A stretch of DNA of 36,246 nucleotides from Enterococcus avium ATCC 14025 (GTDB lineage Bacteria > Bacillota > Bacilli > Lactobacillales > Enterococcaceae). The stretch spans positions 183,746 through 219,991 of the forward strand of contig NZ_KE136368.1 in NCBI RefSeq assembly GCF_000406965.1. Direction: 5' to 3'. A program made the translations under genes and the position numbers. Under the pieces are notes generated by a model, which saw nothing but the letters and a program-made list of their open reading frames with translations, did no database searches and was not told the DNA's origin. Shown here piece by piece: positions 7,906 through 17,399 of this stretch (position 1 is the stretch's first letter; each line of letters starts with the position of its first letter).

Positions 7906-8520
7906 ATGGAAGCAATCGAAAAGATAGTCGAGCAGCTGAACCAGCAAGCTGACTTGGAGCAGCGTCAGCTGAAAGAAAAAGAGACCGCGCGGATTGATCA
8001 GGACTTTCAAGCAGAATTAACAGAAATGAAAGCAGATCATCTTAAACGTCTAGAGAAAAATTTACAAAATCTCGAAAATAATTATAAGCAGGCTAAAAAT
8101 AGGCGTCAGGTTGCACAAAAACAAATGATTTTAAATCAAAAACAAGCAATTTTAGAGCGAGTGTTTGCTGAGGCAGTGGGACAAATGGAAAATTGGTCAA
8201 CGAAGGAACAGCAGGAGTTTGCTCACAATGCATTAAAGAAAATGCAATTACAGGGGAATTTGGTTTTTGTTCCGGGAGAAAAATCTCAGACTGTTTTTAC
8301 AAATGAATGGCTTGCCGAACAAAATAATATGCTGGCTTATCAATTATTCATGGGCGAGAATCCTGTTGCAGCTGAGGCCGGTTTTATTTTAGACAAAGAC
8401 GGCGTGCAATATAACTTTCTTTATCAGAGTTTAGTAAGAGAAATACAGCAACGGGAGAGTTTTCAATTTGCTCAAACACTGTTTGAAGAAAAGGACGTAA
8501 ACTTAGATTTTCATAATTAG
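7906..8520 (+). CDS. ntpE: V-type Na+-ATPase subunit NtpE (peripheral stalk)
   Basis: This 204-residue protein has a long charged helical N-terminal half (about 1-100) and a globular C-terminal domain that binds the catalytic head, the E-subunit layout. With NtpF it forms the stator stalk. The ATG at 7906 is chosen over an in-frame TTG one codon upstream because the AAGGAG site at 7893-7898 is seven bases before it. It follows ntpK by 11 bases. Confidence 0.9.
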   Translation: MEAIEKIVEQLNQQADLEQRQLKEKETARIDQDFQAELTEMKADHLKRLEKNLQNLENNYKQAKNRRQVAQKQMILNQKQAILERVFAEAVGQMENWSTKEQQEFAHNALKKMQLQGNLVFVPGEKSQTVFTNEWLAEQNNMLAYQLFMGENPVAAEAGFILDKDGVQYNFLYQSLVREIQQRESFQFAQTLFEEKDVNLDFHN

Positions 8521-8544
8521 AGACTACGAATTAGGAGGCACTGA

Positions 8545-9540
8545 ATGAAACAATCTACGTATCATGAATTGAATCCGCTGGTTCGTTTGAAGGAATTGGA
8601 ACTGTTAACGCCTGAATTTATGGGGCGAATGTTAAAAGCAGAAAATATGGAAGAAGTTGAGACTCTTTTTAGAGGAACGATTTATGGCGAATATTTAACT
8701 GATAATTTCTCTGAAAGTTTTGAAGAAGCCCTAGGGAAAGCTCAGGAGGAATTATTATCGGAGTTAATAAAAATCGTCCCTGACACAAAAGTAGTATGGA
8801 TTTATACGATGCGCTTTACCTTCCATAATCTAAAGGCATTAATCAAGGGCGAGTTATTAAATCAAAATTTTGATGATCTTTATATTTATGATGGTTTTTA
8901 TTCTTTAGACCAAATCAAGACAGCAATTCGAACTGGACAAGCTAGCGGTCTACCAGATTTTTTACTTGAAAGCTTACAGGAAGTCCGAGAGCATTTTGAA
9001 GAATCGAATAGTTTACAAGGAATTGACATTATTCTTGATCGCAAATATTTGTATTGCCAAAGAAAAATAGCAGATATGATTGATGAGCCAGAACTAACAA
9101 AAGAGGTTATTAGTTTCATTGATTTTACTAATATACTTATGGTAGCACGAGGAATTAAACAAAAAAGAAGTCGCAATTTCATGTCGACAGTATTATCGAG
9201 CCATGGAAGTATTCCAAAAGACGAATTGCTTGATTGTGTTGAGGGTGATTTAGAGCGATTAACACTTTTTTTACGAGCAACATCTTATGGCGAAATAATC
9301 GAACCAATCATTCAAGAAAATACGATTAATCTAACTCAGTTAGAGCGGCTTTGTGATGACTATTTAACTGGCTTTTACGAAACGGCACAAACTCAAGCCT
9401 TTGGACCTTTGCCGGTACTAGCACTGCTAAACGCAAAAGCCATCGAGGCTAAAAATCTTCGCTTGATTATTACTGGCAAAGAGGTCGGATTAACAGATGA
9501 ACAAATAAGAGAGAGGATGCGTGAGACATATGGCACATAA
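8545..9540 (+). CDS. ntpC: V-type Na+-ATPase subunit NtpC (d-subunit)
   Basis: This 331-residue protein belongs to the V-ATPase d/C (AC39) family, the funnel that joins the central shaft to the rotor ring. The sequence is helical with repeated LE-rich segments, and the central [19 protein letters not shown] stretch is typical of the family. An AGGAGG site lies upstream. Its 3' end overlaps the start of ntpG by 11 bases, indicating coupled translation. Confidence 0.92.
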   Translation: MKQSTYHELNPLVRLKELELLTPEFMGRMLKAENMEEVETLFRGTIYGEYLTDNFSESFEEALGKAQEELLSELIKIVPDTKVVWIYTMRFTFHNLKALIKGELLNQNFDDLYIYDGFYSLDQIKTAIRTGQASGLPDFLLESLQEVREHFEESNSLQGIDIILDRKYLYCQRKIADMIDEPELTKEVISFIDFTNILMVARGIKQKRSRNFMSTVLSSHGSIPKDELLDCVEGDLERLTLFLRATSYGEIIEPIIQENTINLTQLERLCDDYLTGFYETAQTQAFGPLPVLALLNAKAIEAKNLRLIITGKEVGLTDEQIRERMRETYGT

Positions 9541-9841
9541 AATCGGTGCAATCGGTGACAAAGACTCTGTCTTACCATTCAAACTTTTTGATTTCGATAC
9601 TCGAACAACGAAAGATAAACAACTCATTCGACAGCAAATTGATGAAATGGCTAAAAATGACTATGGCATTATTTACATCACTGAGGAATTTGCTCAGCTT
9701 GTTCCTGATACCATTAAACGTTATGAAGAAAAAATGATTCCAGCAATCGTTTTGATTCCTAATCATGAAGGGACATTAGGCATCGGCAAATCCATGATCC
9801 AAGGACAAGTTGAACGAGCAGTCGGACAGAATATTTTATAA
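9530..9841 (+). CDS. ntpG: V-type Na+-ATPase subunit NtpG (F-subunit, central shaft)
   Basis: This 103-residue protein has the F-subunit fold. [17 protein letters not shown] opens the Rossmann-like core, IIYITEE lies in the middle, and the end is the helical [10 protein letters not shown]. It binds NtpD in the rotating shaft. The ATG at 9530 is preferred over an in-frame GTG at 9521; it gives exactly the 103 residues known for E. hirae NtpG and has GAGAGG upstream. Confidence 0.93.
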   Translation: MAHKIGAIGDKDSVLPFKLFDFDTRTTKDKQLIRQQIDEMAKNDYGIIYITEEFAQLVPDTIKRYEEKMIPAIVLIPNHEGTLGIGKSMIQGQVERAVGQNIL

Positions 9842-9854
9842 AGGAGCTAATGAC

Positions 9855-11636
9855 TTGCAAGAAGGTAGAATAATTAAAGTTTCTGGTCCACTAGTGTTGG
9901 CAGAAAATATGGAGCAAGCGGCTATTCAAGATATTTGTTACGTAGGTGACCTTGGGGTTATCGGCGAAATCATTGAGATGCGCGGCGATGTGGCATCCAT
10001 TCAAGTATATGAAGAAACTGCAGGCATTGGACCAGGAGAACCAGTTAAGACAACAGGAGAAGCACTCTCGGTAGAATTGGGTCCGGGAATTGTTTCTCAA
10101 ATGTTTGATGGTATTCAACGCCCATTAGATACATTCAAGGAACAGACTGACAGTAATTTTCTTAGTCGCGGTGTTCAAATTCCAGCATTAGATCATACGA
10201 AGAAATGGTGGTTTGACGCAACAGTTGAAGAGGGAATCACTGTGTCAGCCGGGGATATCGTCGGGACAGTAAACGAAACGAAAATCATCACGCATAAAAT
10301 TATGGTACCAAATGGTGTTAAAGGGACCTTGAAGAAAATTACATCTGGAGAGTTCACGATCGATGAGACCGTTTATGTGATTGAAACACAAAACGGCTTA
10401 GAAGAATTTTCGATGTTGCAAAAATGGCCAGTACGTCGTGGACGTCCTGTATCTGAAAAGCTTAATCCGGAAGCTCCAATGATTACAGGCCAGCGAGTAA
10501 TCGACACGTTTTTCCCAGTTGTAAAAGGCGGTGCTGCCGCAGTACCAGGACCATTTGGGGCTGGTAAAACAGTCGTTCAGCATCAGATCGCTAAATGGGC
10601 AGATGTGGATATTGTGGTTTATGTTGGTTGCGGTGAGCGTGGAAATGAAATGACCGATGTATTGAATGAATTTCCTGAATTGATCGATCCGACAACAGGG
10701 GAATCCTTGATGGAACGAACGATTCTAATCGCAAATACCTCTAACATGCCGGTAGCTGCACGTGAAGCTTCCATCTATACGGGAATTACTATTGCAGAAT
10801 ATTTCCGTGATATGGGATACAATATCGCTATCATGGCAGATTCTACTTCACGTTGGGCGGAATCTTTGCGGGAAATGAGTGGACGTTTGGAAGAAATGCC
10901 TGGGGATGAAGGTTATCCCGCTTATTTAGGTAGCCGTTTGGCAGAATACTATGAGCGTGCCGGGCGTGTCATCGCTTTAGGAAATGACGGACGAGAAGGC
11001 TCAATTACTGCTATTAGTGCGGTATCCCCTTCAGGTGGAGATACTTCGGAACCAGTAACTCAAAATACACTCCGTGTAGTAAAAGTATTTTGGGGATTAA
11101 GTGCAACATTGGCACAGCAACGCCATTTCCCATCAATTGATTGGATGGAAAGCTATTCCCTATACTCTTCTGAAGTTGGAAAGTATTTAGATAATGATTT
11201 ACAAGCAAATTGGTCTGAGATGGTAGCTGAAGGAATGCGGATGCTACAAAAGGAATCTGAACTAAATGAAATCGTACGTTTAGTCGGAATTGATTCATTG
11301 TCGGAAAAAGACCGTCTGACACTAGAAGTTGCGAAATCTTTAAGAGAAGATTATCTGCAACAAAATGCCTTTGACGATGTGGATACTTTTACATCCAGAG
11401 AAAAACAATTCAAAATGATTCGAAACATTCTGACACTCAATAAAGAAGGGCAACGTGCATTAGAATTAGGAACCTATTTGAAAGAAATTATGGATGGCAC
11501 GGTCACTTTACGTGATAGAATTGCACGAAGCAAATATATCTCAGAGTCAGAGTTAGAAAAATTAGATCAAATCAACTCGGATATTGTATCGGAAATTCAA
11601 GCGATCGTTGCTGAAGGAGGAATGACCAATGATTAA
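9855..11636 (+). CDS. ntpA: V-type Na+-ATPase catalytic subunit NtpA
   Basis: This 593-residue subunit hydrolyses ATP in the A3B3 head. The P-loop GPFGAGKT is at 232-239 with K238, and the catalytic E261-R262 pair is in CGERGNE, the numbers known from E. hirae NtpA. The start is a TTG at 9855 giving [11 protein letters not shown]: it has AAGGAG eight bases upstream and yields the family length. The in-frame ATG at 9810 would add 15 unrelated residues and lies inside ntpG. A rare start codon for the main catalytic subunit may limit its translation. It overlaps ntpB by eight bases. Confidence 0.95.
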   Translation: MQEGRIIKVSGPLVLAENMEQAAIQDICYVGDLGVIGEIIEMRGDVASIQVYEETAGIGPGEPVKTTGEALSVELGPGIVSQMFDGIQRPLDTFKEQTDSNFLSRGVQIPALDHTKKWWFDATVEEGITVSAGDIVGTVNETKIITHKIMVPNGVKGTLKKITSGEFTIDETVYVIETQNGLEEFSMLQKWPVRRGRPVSEKLNPEAPMITGQRVIDTFFPVVKGGAAAVPGPFGAGKTVVQHQIAKWADVDIVVYVGCGERGNEMTDVLNEFPELIDPTTGESLMERTILIANTSNMPVAAREASIYTGITIAEYFRDMGYNIAIMADSTSRWAESLREMSGRLEEMPGDEGYPAYLGSRLAEYYERAGRVIALGNDGREGSITAISAVSPSGGDTSEPVTQNTLRVVKVFWGLSATLAQQRHFPSIDWMESYSLYSSEVGKYLDNDLQANWSEMVAEGMRMLQKESELNEIVRLVGIDSLSEKDRLTLEVAKSLREDYLQQNAFDDVDTFTSREKQFKMIRNILTLNKEGQRALELGTYLKEIMDGTVTLRDRIARSKYISESELEKLDQINSDIVSEIQAIVAEGGMTND

Positions 11637-13005
11637 AGAGTATAAAACCATCAATGAAGTGGTCGGACCTTTGATGGCAATTGACAAAGTTGAAGGGATA
11701 AAGTATGAAGAGCTACTGGAAATTCGTTTAAAAAATGGCGAGTTGCGTCGTGGACAAGTTTTAGAAATCCATGAAGACAAAGCCCTAGTTCAGATTTTCG
11801 AAGGAACGAGCGGTATCAATTTAAAAGAATCTACGGCTCGTTTTTTAGGACATCCGTTGGAGTTAGGCGTATCTGAGGATATGGTTGGTCGTGTCTTTGA
11901 TGGCTTGGGTCGCCCAAAAGATGGCGGACCAGAAATACTAGCGGAAAAGAATGTTGATATCAACGGGGAAGTAATTAATCCTGTTTCGCGAGATTATCCT
12001 GATGAGTTTATTCAAACTGGGATTTCAGCGATTGATCACTTGAATACGTTAGTTCGTGGACAAAAATTACCCGTGTTCTCTGGTTTTGGTTTGCCGCATA
12101 AAGAGCTGGCGGCACAAATTGCCCGTCAAGCGACTGTATTAAACAAGGAAGATGACTTCGCTGTAGTGTTTGCCGGGATTGGTATCACTTTTGAAGAAGC
12201 TGAATTCTTTATGGAGGATTTCCGTCAGACAGGTGCGATCGATCGTTCAGTCGTGTTTATGAATTTGGCTAACGATCCAGCGATTGAGCGGATTGCAACT
12301 CCCCGCATGGCTTTGACAGCGGCTGAATATTTGGCCTATGAAAAAGGAATGCACGTGTTGGTCATCATGACAGATATGACCAATTACTGTGAGGCGCTTC
12401 GAGAAATTTCAGCGGCTCGTCGTGAGGTTCCTGGACGTCGTGGCTATCCTGGGTATCTTTATACGAACTTGGCGACATTATATGAACGCGCAGGTCGAAT
12501 TCGCGGCTTGAAAGGTTCGGTCACTCAAATTCCGATTTTAACAATGCCTGAAGATGATAAAACACATCCAATTCCCGATTTAACGGGATATATTACGGAA
12601 GGACAAATTATTTTGTCTCGAGAATTGGATAAAAATGGTATCCAGCCGCCGATTGATGTATTACCGTCCTTGTCACGTTTGAAAGATAAGGGAACTGGTG
12701 AAGGAAAGACGCGGAAAGATCATGCGCCAACCATGAACCAATTGTTTGCAGCTTATGCCCAAGGGAAACAAGCGAAGGAACTAGCTGTCGTATTGGGAGA
12801 TTCTGCTTTGTCAGATGTTGATAAAATCTATGCAAAATTCGCTGAGCGTTTCGAAGAAGAATATGTGAATCAAGGCTTTTACGAGAATCGTTCGATTGAT
12901 GAAACATTGGATCTTGGCTGGGAACTATTGGCAATGCTGCCAAGAACAGAGCTGAAACGAATCAAGGACGATATGTTGGACGAATATTTAACAAAAGGAG
13001 AATGA
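11629..13005 (+). CDS. ntpB: V-type Na+-ATPase regulatory subunit NtpB
   Basis: This 458-residue non-catalytic partner of NtpA forms the alternating A3B3 ring. It lacks a canonical P-loop ([10 protein letters not shown] at 151-160), as expected. The arginine finger R350 in [11 protein letters not shown], which completes the catalytic site of the neighbouring A subunit, is present at the same number as in E. hirae. The GGAGG site lies in the 3' end of ntpA, so translation is coupled. Confidence 0.95.
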   Translation: MIKEYKTINEVVGPLMAIDKVEGIKYEELLEIRLKNGELRRGQVLEIHEDKALVQIFEGTSGINLKESTARFLGHPLELGVSEDMVGRVFDGLGRPKDGGPEILAEKNVDINGEVINPVSRDYPDEFIQTGISAIDHLNTLVRGQKLPVFSGFGLPHKELAAQIARQATVLNKEDDFAVVFAGIGITFEEAEFFMEDFRQTGAIDRSVVFMNLANDPAIERIATPRMALTAAEYLAYEKGMHVLVIMTDMTNYCEALREISAARREVPGRRGYPGYLYTNLATLYERAGRIRGLKGSVTQIPILTMPEDDKTHPIPDLTGYITEGQIILSRELDKNGIQPPIDVLPSLSRLKDKGTGEGKTRKDHAPTMNQLFAAYAQGKQAKELAVVLGDSALSDVDKIYAKFAERFEEEYVNQGFYENRSIDETLDLGWELLAMLPRTELKRIKDDMLDEYLTKGE

Positions 13006-13009
13006 TCCT

Positions 13010-13642
13010 ATGGTGAAATTAAATGTTAATCCAACACGGATGGAGCTTACACGATTAAAAAAGCAACTGACGACTGCAAGTCGCGGACATAAACTTTTGA
13101 AGGATAAGCAAGATGAGCTGATGCGACGTTTCATTTTATTGGTCAAAAAGAATAATGTCATGCGCGCTGAGGTCGAAGAGGAATTGCAACAAGCAATGAA
13201 AAATTTCTCAGTAGCTGATGCGTTATTGAATGACAAGTACATTGAAGAATTATTGGCAGTTCCTAAAGAGCGTGTGACGCTTGATGTGATTGAGAAAGAT
13301 GTGATGAGTGTAAAAGTTCCAATTATGAACTTCCAGCACGAAAAAGACCTTGCTGATGGACCGCTGGAATATGGCTTTTTGAATTCTAACGATGAGCTGG
13401 ATCAAAGTATTAAAAAATTCACGAAAGTTCTGCCTAAGTTATTAGAACTGACTGAAATCGAAAAAACTTGTCAACTTATGGCAAAGGAGATCGAGAAAAC
13501 ACGTCGTCGTGTCAATGCTTTAGAATATATGACGATTCCTCAGTTAGAAGAAACAATTTATTTTATCAAAATGAAATTGGAAGAAAATGAACGTGCAGAA
13601 GTGACTCGCATGATCAAAGTTAAAAATATGGGTGCTACTTGA
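13010..13642 (+). CDS. ntpD: V-type Na+-ATPase shaft subunit NtpD
   Basis: This 210-residue protein is the D-subunit of the central rotor. It is a long coiled coil built from the N-terminal helix ([16 protein letters not shown] onward) and the C-terminal helix (about 150-205, with [19 protein letters not shown]), the pattern that fits into the A3B3 cavity. It follows ntpB by four bases. Its stop codon lies in the stem-loop of a strong terminator. No separate ntpH-like gene is seen between it and ntpJ. Confidence 0.93.
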   Translation: MVKLNVNPTRMELTRLKKQLTTASRGHKLLKDKQDELMRRFILLVKKNNVMRAEVEEELQQAMKNFSVADALLNDKYIEELLAVPKERVTLDVIEKDVMSVKVPIMNFQHEKDLADGPLEYGFLNSNDELDQSIKKFTKVLPKLLELTEIEKTCQLMAKEIEKTRRRVNALEYMTIPQLEETIYFIKMKLEENERAEVTRMIKVKNMGAT

Positions 13643-13661
13643 GAAAGTAGCTCCTTTTTTT
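13631..13661 (+). terminator. Rho-independent terminator between ntpD and ntpJ
   Basis: GGTGCTACTT (13631-13640) pairs with AAGTAGCTCC (13645-13654) around a GAGA tetraloop, with one T-T mismatch, and seven U follow directly. It sits in the 33-base gap before ntpJ and includes the ntpD stop codon. Partial termination here would make less NtpJ than pump. Confidence 0.8.
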
Positions 13662-13675
13662 GAAGGTAGGAAGTT

Positions 13676-15034
13676 ATGGTTAAAGAAAAACATTGGCCTT
13701 TTAAAATCTATCCTATTCAATTTATTGCTTTAGGCTTTGCCGGGATCATTTTGTTTGGAAGTGTATTATTGACCTTGCCGATAGTTACGAAATCAGGACA
13801 GGGGACACCGTTTATTGATGCGCTATTTACAGCCACATCTGCGACATGTGTAACAGGTTTAACAACACTGACAACAAGCGAACATTGGAATATGGGCGGA
13901 CAGTTGATCATTTTAAGCATGATTGAAATCGGTGGATTAGGCTTCATGATGATGCCCTTTATTTTTATGGCCATCATGAAAAGAAAAGTCGGTTTAATGA
14001 CGCGGATTATTTTGCAGGAATCCTTAAATTTAGATAGCTTATCTGGTGTAATGAGATTGATGCTGTATATTTTTCGCTTTGCGATGGGATTTCAGTTATT
14101 AGGTGCACTTTTATTAGCTATTGACTTTATCCCGGCTTATGGTCTTGGAAGAGGTCTTTGGTATTCGTTCTTTCACTCCATTTCAGCTTTTTGTAACGCT
14201 GGATTTGATTTATTTGGCGATAGTTTGGTAGGATTTCAAGATAACGCGTATGTGTTGTTTGTAATTTCTGGATTGATCGTCGGAGGCGGCTTAGGGTTTA
14301 TCGTTTGGCAGGATTTGATGAATTTTCGCAAGACTCGAAAGCTTAGCCTACATAGTAAACTTGCGTTAACTGTTTCGCTAAGTTTACTGATTATTGGGAC
14401 GCTTGTGTTTTGTATTTCGGAATCTGGTGGACGTTATTTAGTAGGAAATTCGTCACCGATAAATCGTTTTGCGAATATGCTTTTCATGTCGGTAACTGCT
14501 CGAACAGCGGGGTACTTTTCAGTTGATTACGGCAGCGTCAGTCAAGCGGGAATCCTTTTTACGATAGTTTTGATGTTTATTGGCGGGACACCTGGTTCAA
14601 CGGCTGGTGGGTTGAAAACAACGACATTTGGTGTTTTATTGGTTCAAACAATTTCCATGCTGAAGGGAAGGATGCACGCAGAGGCTTTTAGACGAACGAT
14701 TCGTCCGTCGGTCGTGTCTCGTGCGCTGACGTTGTTCTTTATTACGTTGACCTTGTGTATCGCAGTAACGATGCTGATGTCAGTAACGGAGGTTTTACCA
14801 CGTTTTCGTGGAATCGAGTATCTTTTGTTTGAAACCTTCTCTGCTTTTGGGACAGTTGGATTAACGATGGGACTGACACCTAGTTTGAGTCTTATGGGAA
14901 AAATCTTGATTATTGGTTTGATGTACATCGGCAGAGTGGGGATTCTGACAGTTGGCTTCTCACTAACCATACGCTTAACAAAGAAAGAACAAGGAAATTA
15001 CAAACTGCCAGAAGAAAGTGTCATGATTGGATAA
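13676..15034 (+). CDS. ntpJ: KtrB/TrkH-type cation transporter NtpJ
   Basis: This 452-residue membrane protein belongs to the TrkH/KtrB family, with four pore repeats. The selectivity-filter regions are visible as TSATCVTGL, SAFCNAGFD, TARTAGYFS and FSAFGTVGLTMG, each with its conserved glycine. In E. hirae the ntpJ product is the K+ translocating part of the KtrII system, so Na+ export by the pump is linked to K+ uptake. It lies last in the operon behind a terminator and has its own ribosome site (AGGTAGGAAG). No KtrA-type regulatory subunit is adjacent. Confidence 0.93.
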   Translation: MVKEKHWPFKIYPIQFIALGFAGIILFGSVLLTLPIVTKSGQGTPFIDALFTATSATCVTGLTTLTTSEHWNMGGQLIILSMIEIGGLGFMMMPFIFMAIMKRKVGLMTRIILQESLNLDSLSGVMRLMLYIFRFAMGFQLLGALLLAIDFIPAYGLGRGLWYSFFHSISAFCNAGFDLFGDSLVGFQDNAYVLFVISGLIVGGGLGFIVWQDLMNFRKTRKLSLHSKLALTVSLSLLIIGTLVFCISESGGRYLVGNSSPINRFANMLFMSVTARTAGYFSVDYGSVSQAGILFTIVLMFIGGTPGSTAGGLKTTTFGVLLVQTISMLKGRMHAEAFRRTIRPSVVSRALTLFFITLTLCIAVTMLMSVTEVLPRFRGIEYLLFETFSAFGTVGLTMGLTPSLSLMGKILIIGLMYIGRVGILTVGFSLTIRLTKKEQGNYKLPEESVMIG

Positions 15035-15076
15035 AACGAGCTAGATTCATTCAATTGAATCTAGCTCGTTTGTTTT
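15034..15076. terminator. Terminator between convergent ntpJ and VOC genes
   Basis: A 16-bp perfect stem (15034-15049 with 15056-15071) with a six-base loop is flanked by A-rich DNA on the left and GTTTTT on the right. It serves ntpJ on the plus strand and probably also the VOC gene on the minus strand. Confidence 0.9.
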
Positions 15077-15444
15077 TAACGAATAACTTCAATTTTATAG
15101 CCATCTGGATCGGTAATGAAATAATACGAAGGATCCGTTCCTGGAAGACCTTTCAAATCCGTCACGTTGAAACCTTTATTTTTATGCTCTTCATGAAGCT
15201 TTTCTAAATCATCGGAACTAATGGCAATATGCCCATAACCATCACCTAAGTCATATGCTGCATGGTCATAGTTATAGGTTAATTCCAATTCATACTCGTC
15301 CCCAGGTAAAGTTAAGTAAACAAGCGTAAATTTTGAATCTGGAAAATCACGACGACGAGATTCTTCAAATCCGAATGCTTCTTGATAAAATTTGACAGAT
15401 GCCTCTAAGTCTTTTACTCGAACACAAGTGTGTGCCATTTTCAT
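15076..15444 (-). CDS. gloA: VOC-family protein, glyoxalase I-like
   Basis: This 122-residue protein has two betaalpha-beta-beta-beta modules. The four metal ligands of glyoxalase I are present: H5, E54, H72 and E119, close to the E. coli GloA positions 5, 56, 74 and 122. Glyoxalase I removes methylglyoxal as a thiol adduct. The family also contains resistance proteins and dioxygenases, but the GHIAI and DPDGYKIEVI motifs fit GloA best. The GGAGG site lies 5' of the ATG. It is transcribed away from the Nudix gene. Confidence 0.85.
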   Translation of the reverse strand: MKMAHTCVRVKDLEASVKFYQEAFGFEESRRRDFPDSKFTLVYLTLPGDEYELELTYNYDHAAYDLGDGYGHIAISSDDLEKLHEEHKNKGFNVTDLKGLPGTDPSYYFITDPDGYKIEVIR

Positions 15445-15538
15445 AAGTAAGTAACCTCCTAATTATTATTAAGTTCATGATAACATAAAACATCCATTTC
15501 TCAGCATTTATGCTCAGTGGTTGTTTATGAGTTTTTTT

Positions 15539-15574
15539 TAATGTAAACTAGCTAGTAAATACATTACTTAGGAG
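15539..15574 (+). promoter_or_regulatory. Palindromic operator-like site before the Nudix gene
   Basis: TAATGTA (15539-15545) and TACATTA (15560-15566) form an inverted repeat around a central palindrome ACTAGCTAGT (15547-15556). The site lies in the 137-base region between two divergent genes and ends just before the AGGAGG ribosome site. It could bind a dimeric repressor acting on one or both genes. No regulator gene is adjacent. Confidence 0.4.
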
Positions 15575-15581
15575 GACACCA

Positions 15582-16034
15582 ATGATCCCAGTGTTTGGCG
15601 AAAAGGAAGCCGAAAAAAAATATCAAGCCCGTTATGCAGCTTATGCAATTTTAATGAATGAGGAAAAAGAAATTGCGCTTGTTCAAGCTCCTAATGGTGC
15701 TTACTTTTTACCTGGTGGGGAAATCGAAGGTCATGAAACGAAGGAAGAGACGATTGAGCGCGAGATGCTCGAAGAATTAGGCTTTGAGGTCGTTTTATCG
15801 GAATATTTAGGACAAGCGGATGAATATTTTTACTCGCGACATCGCGAAACCTTCTTTTATAATCCAGGCTATTTTTATTCTACTAAAAGCTGGGAAAAAG
15901 TTTCCGAACCGTTAGAAGAGGGAAACAATAGCAGCTGGGAGCAGCCAGCAAAGGCAATCGCATTATTGAAACGCGGCAGTCACAAATGGGCTGTTGAAGA
16001 GTGGCTAAAGAAAAAACTTTCTGATCTTGATTGA
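15582..16034 (+). CDS. Nudix hydrolase
   Basis: This 150-residue protein contains an exact Nudix box at residues 46-68 (GEIEGHE, then REMLEELGF), with all Glu residues that bind Mg2+. Such enzymes cleave nucleoside diphosphate derivatives. The substrate is unknown. It could be a house-cleaning MutT-type enzyme acting on oxidised nucleotides. The ATG has AGGAGG eight bases upstream and the gene stands alone between a divergent and a convergent neighbour. Confidence 0.87.
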   Translation: MIPVFGEKEAEKKYQARYAAYAILMNEEKEIALVQAPNGAYFLPGGEIEGHETKEETIEREMLEELGFEVVLSEYLGQADEYFYSRHRETFFYNPGYFYSTKSWEKVSEPLEEGNNSSWEQPAKAIALLKRGSHKWAVEEWLKKKLSDLD

Positions 16035-16050
16035 TCAGAAAGTTTTTTTT
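16011..16050. terminator. Bidirectional terminator between the Nudix and HD-domain genes
   Basis: A 16-bp stem (16011-16026 with 16033-16048) has T-runs on both sides. It overlaps the stop codon of the Nudix gene and touches the stop of the convergent HD-domain gene. Confidence 0.9.
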
Positions 16051-17399
16051 TAGTTAACTAACGCTCCATTATGAATATGTTTTGTGAACGCTCGGTAATA
16101 GTCATCAAAAAGATCCGAGTTTTTACTATCTAGTTGGGTCATTTCTTTTGGATAATAGAAACGAACATCACCCTGGCCTTGTCCAGTTAATGCAGAGACT
16201 AATTGACTTGCCTTTGACAACTCGATCAACGAGCCGTCTTTCTGCATTAGTTCGATTTGTGTGCGGTGACTGCCCTTTTCTGGATGATACAAATCATAAG
16301 GCAGATCATAGCTGGAATTGATCGCTGTATAATAGCGGGGATTAAACCCAGCTTTTTCAACCAAATCTTTCATTTCGACTAGTAAGGGGTTCTCACTGGA
16401 ATCCACTGTGATTGATTTTAATGGCTTGCGATTTAAAAAGCGATAGGCTAGGTCACTTAGAATTAAATCCTGCTCGTCCATCCATTGAGCAAAATAAGTA
16501 TTCAGAACGCCATCATCTAATTTTAAATAATCCTCCAACGAAAAATCCTCTTTCAAAAATGGAATCAAGAATTGCGAATGGAGTGAAAAAATTTCTGCAT
16601 CTTCTTGATACAATTCATGTGCGCGATCCAATAAATGTTCCAGTAAGACCTCCATCCCACGAGACACAGAATGAAAATACACTTGAACGTACATTTGATA
16701 GCGGCTGACGATATAATCTTCCACGGCATGCATGCCATTCATAGAAAACGCAATCCCGCCTTCGTAAGGACGAATGACACGCAAGATTCTGGTTAAATCA
16801 AACGTTCCATATTCTGTCCCAGTATAATAGGCGTCTCGCAATAAATAATCCATTCGATCGGCATCAATCTGACTAGAGATCATTTGTACAACTTGCGGAT
16901 TGTCATAAGTTTTGGTGATTACACTGGCAACTTTTTCTGGAAAACCTTCTTCGACATTATTTAAAATCTGAAAGACTTCCGTTTCTGGCGATGTAATGAT
17001 CGCTACAGTCAATGCTTCATGATCGGTGTGGAAAATATGTTCAAACGTGTGGGAATAAGGACCGTGTCCAACATCGTGCAGTAGCGCTGCGCACAAGGCA
17101 ACTAAGCGATGTGAATCATCCCATCCGTCTTTACCGTATTTTTCTTGAGAATAGTTTCGCTGAAAAATATCACAGATTCGGCGAGTGATATCGTAAACAC
17201 CCAGCGAATGTGAAAAACGGCTATGCTCCGCACCATGAAAAGTGTACGAGGTAGTTCCAAGCTGTTTGATCCGGCGCAAACGTTGAACTTCCTTTGAATT
17301 GATCAAATCTAAAATTACTTGATGCTGAACATGAATATAGTTATGGACTGGATCGCGAAAAACTTTTTCCAGCGGCAGCATTTGATATTTATAAGTCAT
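16050..17399 (-). CDS. HD-domain dNTP triphosphohydrolase (YwfO/EF1143-like)
   Basis: This 449-residue HD protein has metal ligands H64 in RFSHSLG, H108-D109 in LLHDVGHGPYSH, and D179 or D181 in QIDADRMDYLL. The spacing matches the tetrameric dNTPase EF1143 of E. faecalis, which breaks dNTPs into nucleoside and tripolyphosphate and is activated by nucleotide. The start at 17399 (MTYKYQ) has GGAGGT upstream; a longer in-frame start would lie inside the preceding gene. It overlaps the upstream octanoyltransferase gene by 11 bases, so the two form an operon, like ywfO-ywfL in Bacillus. Confidence 0.88.
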   Translation of the reverse strand: MTYKYQMLPLEKVFRDPVHNYIHVQHQVILDLINSKEVQRLRRIKQLGTTSYTFHGAEHSRFSHSLGVYDITRRICDIFQRNYSQEKYGKDGWDDSHRLVALCAALLHDVGHGPYSHTFEHIFHTDHEALTVAIITSPETEVFQILNNVEEGFPEKVASVITKTYDNPQVVQMISSQIDADRMDYLLRDAYYTGTEYGTFDLTRILRVIRPYEGGIAFSMNGMHAVEDYIVSRYQMYVQVYFHSVSRGMEVLLEHLLDRAHELYQEDAEIFSLHSQFLIPFLKEDFSLEDYLKLDDGVLNTYFAQWMDEQDLILSDLAYRFLNRKPLKSITVDSSENPLLVEMKDLVEKAGFNPRYYTAINSSYDLPYDLYHPEKGSHRTQIELMQKDGSLIELSKASQLVSALTGQGQGDVRFYYPKEMTQLDSKNSDLFDDYYRAFTKHIHNGALVN

